Source: Cerrena zonata (taxonomy: Eukaryota > Basidiomycota > Agaricomycetes > Polyporales > Cerrenaceae). Taken from it: a stretch of DNA of 64,000 bases. The notes under the pieces are model-generated. The model was not told where the DNA came from. It was given only the letters and a program-made list of their open reading frames with translations, and ran no database searches. A program made the translations under genes and the position numbers. Location of the stretch: assembly GCA_038087015.1 (NCBI GenBank), contig JASBNA010000027.1:434001-498000 (forward strand), written 5' to 3'. Positions within the stretch are counted from its first letter, which is position 1. Each line of letters begins with the position of its first letter. Positions 40,472 through 51,000 of this stretch are shown piece after piece.

Positions 40472-41524
40472 TTAGTAGGTGATAAGACCCAGAAGGTACT
40501 TGATTTCATTCCATAGACTGGGGGTTTCGTCTCCCTGGGGGTCTCTGAAGTGGCTGGGTTGTAGTAATTTGTTTAAGTCCTTGGTGGTGGTGGAGGTGAA
40601 GTCGACGAACTTTGGAAATTTGAGTTGAAGATAATTCGATATAAACTTATCGGGTAAGTCATCATGGTTCAAGCATTGGATGTATGCCAATAATAGCAAT
40701 TCGCTTGATGAGAGTTGATTGGACTCACTAAATAAGTAGGAGAAGCACGATTCGGACTCGGGACGTAAGTCCTTGTATAAGTCGAGTATATGGGTTATGT
40801 AATGGTTAATGGAGTTCAAACATTTCATTGAGTTTTTCAGTTCTCTAACCAAACTCTTCTTTTTAGAATTGGCAAGAATTTGCTTTTCGTGTAATGTCGT
40901 TATTGCAACTTCATCTTCTCCCTCAGAGTTGTCTTCCACATCACTAGAATTTGCTTCATTGAAATACTCGGTTTCCGGAATAACCTCTTCCAAATTCCCC
41001 GACATGCTGAAAAAACCAACCTTATTTGCGGTTAATCCAACCATTCTTACTTCTTCTTGGGCATTATGATAGAACTTCAATGGCTGATTGTACATCATTG
41101 GGAATGGGAAATAATGCTGGAACAACTTCCGGGTGTACTTCTCGTAGTTTCTGGTATTGATGTAGAGATTATACTCGTTCAAGTACTTGACCTTGTTCTC
41201 CACATAACTTATCAAACTAGCATTGATCAATTGTTGTCTTTTGTCCAATTGGGTATCTGGTAGAAACTGACTTTCTCCGCCAGGATACTTTTCACTGACG
41301 TATTCGGCTATCCTGGAATACCCTTCATATTTCTCTCTAGTCTCAGTGCAAATAAGCAATGGCAACACTTCACTATTGGACATGTTGGTATTACATGAAG
41401 TCACTATTTTGTATGGCACCTTGTGTGCCTTCAAGTGGGTTCCAATTAACCACGAGCTCGCCAAACTCTCTGGTGATATCACGGATATCTGCCCCTTCAC
41501 TCCCCAAACGTGTAGTTCCAACAT
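40472..41524 (-). CDS. SAM37: Mitochondrial SAM complex subunit Sam37 (metaxin family)
   Basis: Outer-membrane component of the sorting and assembly machinery that inserts beta-barrel proteins. Seen: N-terminal metaxin-like GST fold start LELHVWGVKGQISVISPESL, EGYSRIAEYVSEKY, and LYINTRNYEKYTRKLFQHYFPFPMMYNQPL, closely paralleling S. cerevisiae Sam37 (LFLNTKNYNEYTKKLF). Then an acidic linker and C-terminal helices with SSSELLLLAYIQCLN. Length 350 compares with 327. Divergent from RNA14, with about 320 bases between them. A CTG codon near the C-terminus would be Ser in a CUG-Ser yeast. Confidence 0.9.
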   Translation of the reverse strand: MLELHVWGVKGQISVISPESLASSWLIGTHLKAHKVPYKIVTSCNTNMSNSEVLPLLICTETREKYEGYSRIAEYVSEKYPGGESQFLPDTQLDKRQQLINASLISYVENKVKYLNEYNLYINTRNYEKYTRKLFQHYFPFPMMYNQPLKFYHNAQEEVRMVGLTANKVGFFSMSGNLEEVIPETEYFNEANSSDVEDNSEGEDEVAITTLHEKQILANSKKKSLVRELKNSMKCLNSINHYITHILDLYKDLRPESESCFSYLFSESNQLSSSELLLLAYIQCLNHDDLPDKFISNYLQLKFPKFVDFTSTTTKDLNKLLQPSHFRDPQGDETPSLWNEIKYLLGLITY

Positions 41525-41842
41525 CTTGTCTGTATATGAAGATATAAACTAGGTATTTCCTTCACTAAAAGTGAAAAATCAAAAAAAAAAAATATATATA
41601 TCTATGCAATGTCGGGCTTGGAGGTGTCCGGGCGTGCGACATTTCTCGGTGCGCGACATGGCAAATCGTTGGTTGATGATGTTTTTTTCAAAGAAAAATC
41701 ACCAGCAATACCCTATTTTTCATTTCAATCATACCTTTTCCTTGTATGAACCACCCTAATCAACACGATCTTGTTGGCTGTTAGAATTTGATTGAGGCCT
41801 GAAAGTGATTTTGTGTTTTTACAAGTGGAGTTGAATTTGTTA
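41525..41842. other. Bidirectional promoter region SAM37 / RNA14
   Basis: About 318 bases with A tracts and TATATATA near 41592. A GC-rich patch with two related GCGACAT words (41634-41662) lies in the middle. No gene. Confidence 0.65.
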
Positions 41843-44470
41843 ATGCCCACTAGCATGTCCACATCCCATAATAAAAAACGATTAGCTTTGGATTTAATTG
41901 GACAATTAGAAGAAGAAGTTGAAATCAATCCTCTAGATAACGTGTCCTGGGCCAAGTTGATAAAGCAGGTACTTGCCAAAGATAAAGAAGAACAGGTTCG
42001 ACTGATATTTGAAAAATACTTGTCCATCTTTAAGTTTGATGTATGTATTTAAATCATTAGGATTCATATATTCGACCGATGATTTGACCAAATGGATAAT
42101 GACAATGATATGATGATGCTACGTTAGTTTTCTTTAACCTTCTCTTTTTTATATATAATTCCTTTCACGACTAATATCTGGAATATTCAAGTTGTGTTTC
42201 AATAAATTTTTCAATTCTTTCACTCCTAGATATATAGACCCCGTCAAAATTCAAAATGATCAAGAGCATTTCAAGTTATTACAAGCTTCTTTTGGGAAGA
42301 TATATGGATACCCATATACCCAGTATACCTTTTTATATTCTTAATTCTGGTAATCAGATTATCATAGTCAATCAAAATCGGTCAGAATATATAAATCTAA
42401 GAAAATTGTTTTGTAAACAATATACTAACAATCATATAGGGTACTCAATGGTATAATTATATAAATTATGAACTAAATAGAGGTGAATTTCAAAAAGTTC
42501 AACAATTATTTCCAAGATGTCTCACAACTACTCCAAACGTTGAATTGTGTCGTTTATACGTTTCCTATGTTCGCCGTGTAAATGATGTTATCACCGGTGG
42601 TGAAAAAGCTCGTGGTATTGTTATTCAAGCTTTTGAATTTGCAGTAGCTAGAGTTGGTATCGATATAAATAGTAGTGATTTGTGGTTAGATTATATCGAA
42701 TTTTTAAAATTTTGGACTCCGGCTGCAAGTTGGGAACAACAACAAAAGGTTGACTTAATTAGAAAAGTTTATAAAAGATGCTTATCAATACCAACTGAAA
42801 AAATTGAAACTATGTGGTCAACTTATACAAAATGGGAAAATGATATAAATACTGCTACTGCTAGTAAATTTATTGCTGAGAAATCAACATCTTTTATGGA
42901 GGCAAGATCTTGGAATACAGAATGGCATAATATCACTCAACTGTTGAAAAGAGAAATAATTCCATTTGGTATTACTAATGATAAAGATGGTATAGTTTCT
43001 AATCAAATGAAATTATGGTTCAATTGGATAGAATTGGAAAAAGAAAATAAGTTAAATTTAAAAGAAGCAGCTTCAGTTCGTCAAAGAATTGAATATGTAT
43101 ATAAACAATCAATCTCTGCTTTACCTTTTGTACCAGAAATCTGGTTTAGATTCAATAAGTTTCTATTGAGTAATAATGAAGAAGCTAATTTATCTAATTG
43201 TATCGAACAAACTGAAGAAGCTCTCAAATTAAACGATCATAGTTTTCTTTTATCGTTTCAACTATCCGAATTATACGAAAAAGATAATAGTTTCAATCAG
43301 GCATCAACTACCTTGAATAATTTAATAGATGTTTATATAAAAGATGATAACTTAGTGGTAGAAAAAATTGAAAAAATATTGGAAGAGAAAAAAATAAATC
43401 AAGTTTCAAATGGTGATAATGAAGATATGCAAGAATCCACTTCCAACGGCGAAAAGGATAATGACGATGATGATGATGATGAAGAGGAAAGTGTCAGGAA
43501 TTCTCAAGCTCAAAAAATTTTAAGTAGATTCACAGAAGAAGAATCGGACCACCTTATAGAATTACAAGAGAAACATGAAGAGTTAAGTAAATTGATAACA
43601 TTAATATATACCAAATTGATGATCATGAGTAAAAGAGCAGAAGGTATGAAGGAATCTCGTACAGTTTTCAAGCAGGCTCGTAAAAATTATAAAGGTTTAG
43701 GTTATCAATTATTTACCGAACATGCATTAATGGAGTATTATGCTGACAGACAAAAGAATGCTGATAATATTTTTAAACTTGCGATGAAAAATTATAGCAC
43801 CAATGGTGAATTTTTATTATCCTATTTGAACTATTTGGTATTGACAAATGCAGTTGAAAGTATCAAAGTTTTCTTCGAGAGTGCCGTCACAAATTTACTA
43901 AAAGAAATTACTCAAGAAAAAGAGTCTTTAAATAACACTCTTGACTTGTACCAGACCAAATCTAAAACTAAAAATGTTGAACAAAATCAATACTACATGA
44001 AGAAGATTATTAAGAAGTACGTAAGATTTGCAAGTAACTATCTTGATATTGATACTGTCAAGTCTCTCGAAAATAGATATGAACAATTCTTCCCTGATGA
44101 TGACCCATTAGAATTATTTGCAGACAGATATAAAAGTGACAGCTTTGATGTTATCAGTAAATATGATCTTGGCAAACAAGTTACTTCGGAAAACGTTGAT
44201 CCAGACTTGAATAGAGATTCTAAAAGGAGGAAGATAGAATCTTCCCTGGACAATTACACACCAGAAGCAGAATCTTTACCTGTTCACGATGATATATCAC
44301 AAAAGCCGGTTGAGGTTAATCAACATGGATTCGTGGGAAACACGGTATATAATTTGTTACAGATATTGCCCAATGCTGGCTATTTTGGACCCCCACCAGA
44401 GCATGTCTTCAACACTGGTAAGTTGGTCGAATTGTTCAGTAATTTACCTGATATTCCAGATAATTTATAG
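41843..44470 (+). CDS. RNA14: mRNA cleavage and polyadenylation factor Rna14 (CstF-77), one intron
   Basis: CF IA subunit scaffolding 3'-end cleavage with Rna15. Seen: exon 1 41843-42040 with LIGQLEEEVEINPLDNVSW and the first HAT helices, intron 42041-42439, then exon 2 42440-44470 starting GTQWYNYINYELNRGEF. HAT repeats continue through the protein, with YVRRVNDVITGGEKAR matching the family (YIRRKNNLITGG in S. cerevisiae). A C-terminal monkeytail region, with LLQILPNAGYF and NTGKLVELFSNLPDIP, binds Rna15. About 742 residues (S. cerevisiae 677). Start may be ATG 41843 or 41855. The first part of exon 2 is easily missed because its first ATG lies downstream. Confidence 0.94.
42041..42439 (+). 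other. Intron in RNA14 (399 nt)
   Basis: Donor GTATGT at 42041, perfect branch site TACTAAC at 42423-42429, acceptor TAG at 42437-42439, phase 0. Splicing joins KFD to GTQWYNYI. It contains a TGATGAT box (42111-42117) but no D box, so no C/D snoRNA is claimed. The 60-codon open frame inside it is not a gene. Confidence 0.95.
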
Positions 44471-44690
44471 CACCTTAATATAAAAGCTTTTTAGTATAGT
44501 GGTGGTTTCAACTTCACATTCTGTAGATTTAACTTTCGGTTTTTCTTTAAAGTGCACAAATCAATGGCTGCAAAAAAAAAACAAGTCGAATTATATTTAC
44601 CTAACAAGTACTGACCACAAACTTATACTCAGCGAAGATATCATTTGGAGTCAGTACTTACTGATAATACTGTGTTTGAAATACTGAAAA

Positions 44691-46130
44691 ATGGTTTTTG
44701 GTTTTCAGAAGAAGTTAATGCACAGAGATAACAAAAGCAACGGTTACTTCAGCAAAAAAAGTCATTTTCAGGATTGGAAAATCAAGTCGAAGAACCAAAG
44801 ATACTACTTTCTTGCAGTTCCTTTTTCGACATTTCTATTATTCAGTTTTCTCAACTACTTCTATCTTACTGGATTTCGCTATAGCTTCCCGCCAGTAGAT
44901 ATAGTCAATATACTTTCACGTGCAGATGAGTTGCCAGCTCACTCTTACGACAGTATCTATGATAGAAGATTTCGTTTTGATAATAGTTTTTTACTCGAGG
45001 TGTTAAAAGATATATATATCTTAAGAGAGACAGAGTATTTGAATCAACAAGACACAATGACAATAACCGTTGAACCCCAAATTATTTGGAACACTGATAA
45101 AATTTCTTTGATTTTAAGAGAGGGTATGTTTGATTTTGCTACTGGATCAGTTATTAGAGAAGATATCCAAGGTCAGTCAAATGATCAGTAGAGCCTTCGG
45201 CTCGAATGGAAACTACTTCAATTTAGCCTTCCCATCGAAATTTGACGATATGGCCCAGCATTTCATAAGAAGATTTCTCTATACTTTATTTTATTTTCCT
45301 TCAGTTTCTCTAGATACTTATAATATTGACACTTTGATCAGACCGTTCCACTTGGCGAGGGTCAGTAACTTTGGAATCCTCGTTCTGACTGCAATTAGCA
45401 TGGCATCATTTGTGTCCCTTGAGACTTTCAGACTTTCAAATACATTTTGGGTTTTCACACAGTGAATACCTGGGATTTTCATGGTTAGTGCAATATCATG
45501 TCTTTCATTCCTGCTAATGAAGTTAGTATTAGGTTTCCTTTATAGACATCAAATTCCCAAATACAAAATATCATATCATGATTTCTTTAAGTTTATTAGA
45601 ACTATTTTTATTTTTTTGTGTCTACATTAAATACCTCTTGAAATTTAAAGAAAGACTTAGATCATTGAAAGAAGACTTTGCTATCAAACAAATAATGAAA
45701 AGGTTCACACCATCTCCCGAGGATATTTCAAACTCATCCAGTATCTATCCACCAAGCACCACTAAGATAAGTGAGAAAAATCATGATGCCGATATACCAA
45801 ATGAAGAGAACGTTTTCACTATAGATAGCGCTGTTAGTCTCGATCCAATGAGAAAGGATTCTGCAGAAGCAAATAGGCTTTTCAGGAATCTGACTATTAG
45901 AAGATTCCCAAAGACAGCAAGTGTCATTATGCAACAAAGTAAAGAAAGTACTTTTCCCCATGGATAACCACACAGCTCCCCCGTTTGTCATGTCTAAGTC
46001 TGATAGCGACCCAGTTGCAAAAGCTCAAGGTGTTAATCCGTACTCTACGCCAACATCATTTGTACCGTCAGTATTACACAATCAAAATCAAAAAGCAGCA
46101 TCTATTTTTACAGAAGAAGATATTCAATAA
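44691..46130 (+). pseudogene. Unrecognised multi-spanning membrane protein, several frameshifts
   Basis: Consecutive frames appear to form one protein: 44691-45191, 45130-45570 (with an in-frame TGA at 45463-45465), 45578-45967 and 45921-46130. Seen: a basic N-terminus and TM1 (YFLAVPFSTFLLFSFLNYFY), a roughly 110-residue non-cytosolic-looking domain, then TM2 (GILVLTAISMASFVSL), TM3 (VSAISCLSFLLMKLVLGFLY), TM4 (FFKFIRTIFIF) and a polar tail with RRFPKTASVIM and TPTSFVP. Frame order needs about three single-base insertions plus a compensated pair around 45465; one is in a T7 run near 45610. Without them the protein is about 478 residues. I do not recognise the family. It may be a decayed gene or an error-rich stretch. 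Confidence 0.6.
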
Positions 46131-46200
46131 TCATCTATTTTTACAATCTCTATAGATATAGATACGTGATCATTTTTGACTTTATTTACAGGCATGTAGA

Positions 46201-47275
46201 TTACAGCTCCTCTTCGAGATAAACACTCACCCTATCCTCTACATCTGGTTTGAAAGGGCCATTTATCATAAGCATCTAGTAGCACTCTCAAATCATCAAT
46301 TGATAATGACCTGACGGTTTTATCAAGAGTCTCGCTGGGGATTTTTGGTATTAGATCATCTTTCACACCTGGAGCTATCGCTCCAAACCCTTCTCTAGTG
46401 GTTGCTGTAGGTCGATACATTAGCTCTTGTAGCATATAATCAAGTAATGAAAAATCCAAAATTTCAGGAGCTTTGGGGACTAGTTCTACCATCGCTATGT
46501 CATATCGAGGATGGATTGCCTTTGATGGAATCACAACAGGCTGATCCAGAATTAAGCAGTTAGGGTCATACGTTTCACCAGTAGCACCAACAACTGCCTC
46601 ACTCACACCTATCAAACGGGAATCGTTGAACCATTCTCTTTTGATGGCAGTCTTGTTTCTTTTTTTGAATGATTCACCAGACCAGAATCTCACGGCTGTT
46701 ACTTCAGGAATCAAGAAGACCATCCGAACCCTTCCGTATTTTTGAATCCAGTTCTGGTACAAACCACAAGCCATCCACTGAGCCATGAGAGATTCGCTCA
46801 GCGAAGTTGTCAAATTTGCAACTATTAATAGTTCGTCATGAACCTTATCTCTTGATATGGTCTTAGGATTTAGAATCTTATTCTTCTCCAAATCTGAGTA
46901 CGTTCCCCATTTGTATCCCGATTGCGGTATGAGTTTGAAATTCTCTGCGTTGCCTGTTGTTTCTAATATATTCAATCTTTCTTTCCATTCTTTCACATAA
47001 TGTGGGTTGTTTTCGATAAGCAAGTGAGACTTGGGCTTAAGTTGGTGATTGAGCATAGCAGAGAAAAGCCCGAAGTTAGGATATATATCAAGAATTTCTA
47101 GGTTGGAAGATGCATTTGGATATTTCGATGGTAAATCAAGCTTGTCTAACAATTGTTGGCATGCCTCAGGATGCGTTATCATTTTGAACCCAATGCTTTT
47201 CGCATTGGCTTTTTTGAAAAGCTTGACCAAGTCCGACACTGCAAGACGTCCAGCGGCCATGGTACCACCTCCCAT
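46201..47275 (-). CDS. MTF1: Mitochondrial transcription factor Mtf1 (rRNA dimethylase-like), one frameshift
   Basis: Specificity factor for mitochondrial RNA polymerase Rpo41. Seen: SAM-methyltransferase-derived fold with LEILDIYPNFGLFSAMLN in place of the SAM-binding loop, HLLIENNPHYVKEW, SGYKWGTYSDL, LLIVANLT, GKVKM-type segment GRVRMVFLIP, and a C-terminal WPF. The order matches S. cerevisiae Mtf1 (341 residues). An extra C in TGGCCCTTT near 46257 shifts the frame just after DKW. Removing it gives WPFKPDVEDRVSVYLEEEL and a 357-residue protein ending at 46201. The C-terminal tail is functionally important in Mtf1, so the shift is probably technical. A short basic leader could act as import signal. 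Confidence 0.9.
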
Positions 47276-47476
47276 AGCTTAGTGTTTATTTGGTAAGTTA
47301 TCAGGGGTATCACGTACTCATCGATCTCTTCGCAAAAAGACAAAAAAAATTGAGGAGGTAAAAGCTGATTTTGTCGCACTCCATAAGCTGATAAAGAGTC
47401 GACTGAAGACCTAGGATCATTAATTGAATAGCTATATCTGTGATGTCCGTTAATACACTTCCAATACTTCCAAAGA

Positions 47477-47938
47477 ATGGGAGATCAGAGTTACCATTTG
47501 AGTTGGGTATTTCTGAGAAACTCAAATATCGTACCTAGTACAGAAAGACAGTCAATGTCTATAAAGCTGGAGAATTCAACTGCTTCAATCAACATAAATG
47601 CAAAGGATGGTAGCTTGTACTTGACGAACAAACGACTTGTATTTATAACTGCAAATGAAGGAGACATTGATGTGTTTACTCTTGAATTGGCCACGGCGCC
47701 CGCTTTACAATTGTCACATTCCGTTAGATCGCCATGGTTTGGAGCTAACTACTGGGAGTTTCTTATATTCACTAATAGAGAAACTTGTGATGGATTCCCC
47801 GATAAATGTTGGTTGAGAGGTATCATCAAGTTCAATGATGGAGGGTTATTTGATTTCGTGCAAGTATTCAATGAAGCCCTTAACGATGTAATGAATAACG
47901 CAGATATTGACGAGGAGTTACCCCTGTATTCGGCTTGA
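47477..47938 (+). CDS. GRAM-domain protein, WBP2-like
   Basis: A 153-residue protein with a GRAM/PH-like domain as in WW-binding protein 2. Seen: SININAKDGSLYLTNKRLVFI (about 34-53) followed by SPWFGANYWEF (about 84-94), then FNDGGLFDFVQVFNEAL. These match the GTVYLTPYRVIFL / PVFGANY pattern of WBP2. The PPxY motifs of WBP2 are absent; the C-terminus is ELPLYSA, a single LPxY-like motif. Such a motif could contact a WW protein. It is divergent from MTF1, about 200 bases apart. Start ATG 47477 is chosen as the first Met of the frame. Confidence 0.78.
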   Translation: MGDQSYHLSWVFLRNSNIVPSTERQSMSIKLENSTASININAKDGSLYLTNKRLVFITANEGDIDVFTLELATAPALQLSHSVRSPWFGANYWEFLIFTNRETCDGFPDKCWLRGIIKFNDGGLFDFVQVFNEALNDVMNNADIDEELPLYSA

Positions 47939-48076
47939 TGAGTTAAGCTAGGAGACATTAATATCTTATATAGTCTAAAATGTAATATAAAGGTATAATA
48001 ATATTTATGATTAAAAAACTAAAAATACATAGATATATTTATACGATATCATAAGAATAGGACTAGGCTCCAGCGA

Positions 48077-51000
48077 TCAATCTATGCCAAAGGGAGTAGA
48101 GTCATCTATTCCTACGCCACTAGAGATTAAAGACCCAGTCATCGACTCGTTCGTGTCTAGGTTATCCAATGGCTGCTCTAAAGGCTGTTTGACGGCGACA
48201 GGAGGAATCACTAGAGGCTTGAGACTATAGATTTCATCAAAATCAGTAAAATCAAGTGTTCTTGTTACTTCTTCAGGAGAAGCGTCTGATGATAACTCTC
48301 TGTAATGGTTAATAGCCAAACTTTCCAAGATGGTCGCATCCTGATACACAATTGAACCTTCCTCATTGTAAATTCGAGCATTGCTAAACATGAGATGAAC
48401 ATCTTCTAGGAGTTCTCTAATCCCAGTATAAGTTCTAGATGAAATTCTTTTCTTGATAGTATCCAATGCAATAGGGTGTTTGATCAATACATAATAATCA
48501 GGGTAATACCTTTTTGATGGTTTAACTAAAAATAAGTCACTGAGCCTTCTTCCGTCTTCACCAGTGTGGTTCATTATTAAGTCTAAAATGGATTCCATTC
48601 TTGATTGTAAAGATGCTCTTTCTTCTGGGGTCAATGGATCAATAGTTGGGGTAGCACGTTGACCCAAGCCTCGTCCACCACGTCCTTTACCACGTCTTGA
48701 CCCTCTACCTCTAGTAGGTGGTCCTTTTGGAGTGGATGATCTTTGTCTTTTGGTAGGAACCGGTTCAGAGTAGTCATAGTTGTCATCATCGAGTAAAGCT
48801 TTTCTCTTAGTGGATGCAATTGATTCATTACCTTCATTATTCAGATCCACATCTTGATCAAGGTCATCATCAGCTTTCTTAGTCTTTGGTCTGCCACGAG
48901 TACGTTTCGGTTTGTTTTCTTCATCATCACTATCAGAAACAACACCATCAATCTGCTTCAACCATTGCTCTTCGGTCAAATGATCATCATATGTAGCAGT
49001 TTTACGCTCTCTGGTACCTCTACCATATTCTTGTATAATTTTTGCATCAGTATTGAGAAGCGATTCCGGATCCTTCTTATAAATTTCTGGCAATTCTGGG
49101 TCAGTAAACAACCTACTGGAATAAGATGCTTGTCTCGTTGCTGCAGCTCTTTCTTCATCTAATTTTCTGAAAGTATCCAATTCTCCGTCATTTCTAGCAA
49201 TGACTTGATTTAACTCGTCATCGTCTAAATCTTCTTCTTCCTCAACGTTACCCTTTTGTCTACGTTCTTCTTCTTTTTCTAACAAAGCTCTCAATAAGGC
49301 TTCTTGTTCTTCGGCGGTGGATTTATTATCAAACTTACCTGCTTGAATGACTTTACCATCAATCTCTAATTTAGCGTGAGCTCTTTCTAAAATCATTTCT
49401 TCAACGGAATCTTCTGTAATTAATCTTAAGATTCTGACTTCATTCTTTTGACCGATTCTATGGGCTCTATCTTGAGCTTGCAAATCTTGATGTGGATTCC
49501 AATCAGTATCAAAAATAATAACAGTATCCGCTGTTTGTAAATTCAATCCTAAACCACCAGCTCTGGTTGATAGTAAGAAACAAAAGTAATCGGAATCTGG
49601 AGCATTGAATAATTTCAATAAACCAGTTCTATCATCAGACTTGGTACCACCATCCAATCTCATATATTTCAACCCTCTCAAACGTAAGAAATCTTCCATG
49701 ATATCCATGATCTGAGTCATTTGAAAGAAGATCAATACTCTATGACCAGTCTGTTTAAATTTGGGTAACACCTTATCTAACAACTCAAACTTACCTGCAA
49801 CCCTCCATATTTGGTCATTAGTTTCAACGGTAGGATTGATTAAATTCTCAACTTCTTCGTAAACAAAAGGATGGTTACAAATCTTTCTTAATTGCATAAT
49901 TTGATTATTAGCATTTTTGATGGTAACCGGTTTATCACCAGTTCCTGCAAAAAGAATGTTATATTTCAACATTTGTTGATATAACTTAGATTGCAAAGCT
50001 GACATCTTACATTTAACAACACGTTCAACTTTATTAGGTAAATCTTTTTCGACATCTTTCTTCAATCTTCTCAAAAGAAAAGGTCTCAAAACTTTATGCA
50101 ATCTTCTAATAACCAATAATGTTTCTTCTTCACTTAACTCAATCTTATCTTGACCACCGGTATTTGCAAATGGGGTGTTAAACCACTCATCAAAAGACTT
50201 TACCGAGTTAAAAATCTTCGGTAAGGCAAAATTTAACAAGGCCCACAATTCTGGTAAATTATTTTGTAATGGCGTACCAGTTAAAATCAAACGATAATCA
50301 CTATGGTAATGGTGGGTCAAAGTTTCGGATAATTTGGATTGTGCATTTTTCATACGATGACCTTCATCAATGATCATATGCACCCATTTTACTTTTGATA
50401 AAAGATTTCTATCTTTAATAATATATTCAAAAGTAGTTAAAAGAACTTGAAAGTTACCAATTTTGATATCATTTTGCATCACTTTTCTTTGATTAGGAGT
50501 ACCTTTATAGGTGATCTTTTTGAGACTAGGTGCCCACTTATCAAATTCTATATTCCAATTGGTCAAAGTTGATAATGGAACAATGACCAAGAATGGACCC
50601 GAAATTTTTTTCATTTCAACTAAATAAGTAAGCAAAGAAATAGTTTGAATGGTTTTACCTAAACCCATTTCATCTGCTAAAATACCGTTTAAATGGTTAT
50701 TGAATAAAGATACCATCCATTGAAGACCTTTAATCTGGTATTCTTTCAAAGTACCACCGATTAAAATTGAAGGCTGTTTGGTAACTTCTTCTTTTATACG
50801 ATGAGCAACGTGATAATAATCTGTCTTTTCTCTTCTTTCTTCTTCTGACGCGAATTCAGGTTGTTCTACTTCTTGGAAGCCTCTACCACCTTGAGACATT
50901 TTTTCGTGAGATTCCTTTTGTTGGGTTTGAACTGCTTGAGCTAAAGAGTCCAAGAATTGATTGGTTTGGTTCAACAAATGCGTAATTCTTGTATCTTTAG

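Noticed and set aside
42111..42117. C-box-like TGATGAT in the RNA14 intron, possible C/D snoRNA
   Set aside because: No CTGA D box follows within the intron.
42256..42456. 66-codon open frame inside the RNA14 intron
   Set aside because: It lies across the branch site and acceptor; the canonical splice signals and the conserved downstream exon explain the sequence.
45122..45128. GTATGT inside the 44.7-kb membrane gene as a splice donor
   Set aside because: No TACTAAC-type branch site with a usable acceptor that would join the frames downstream.
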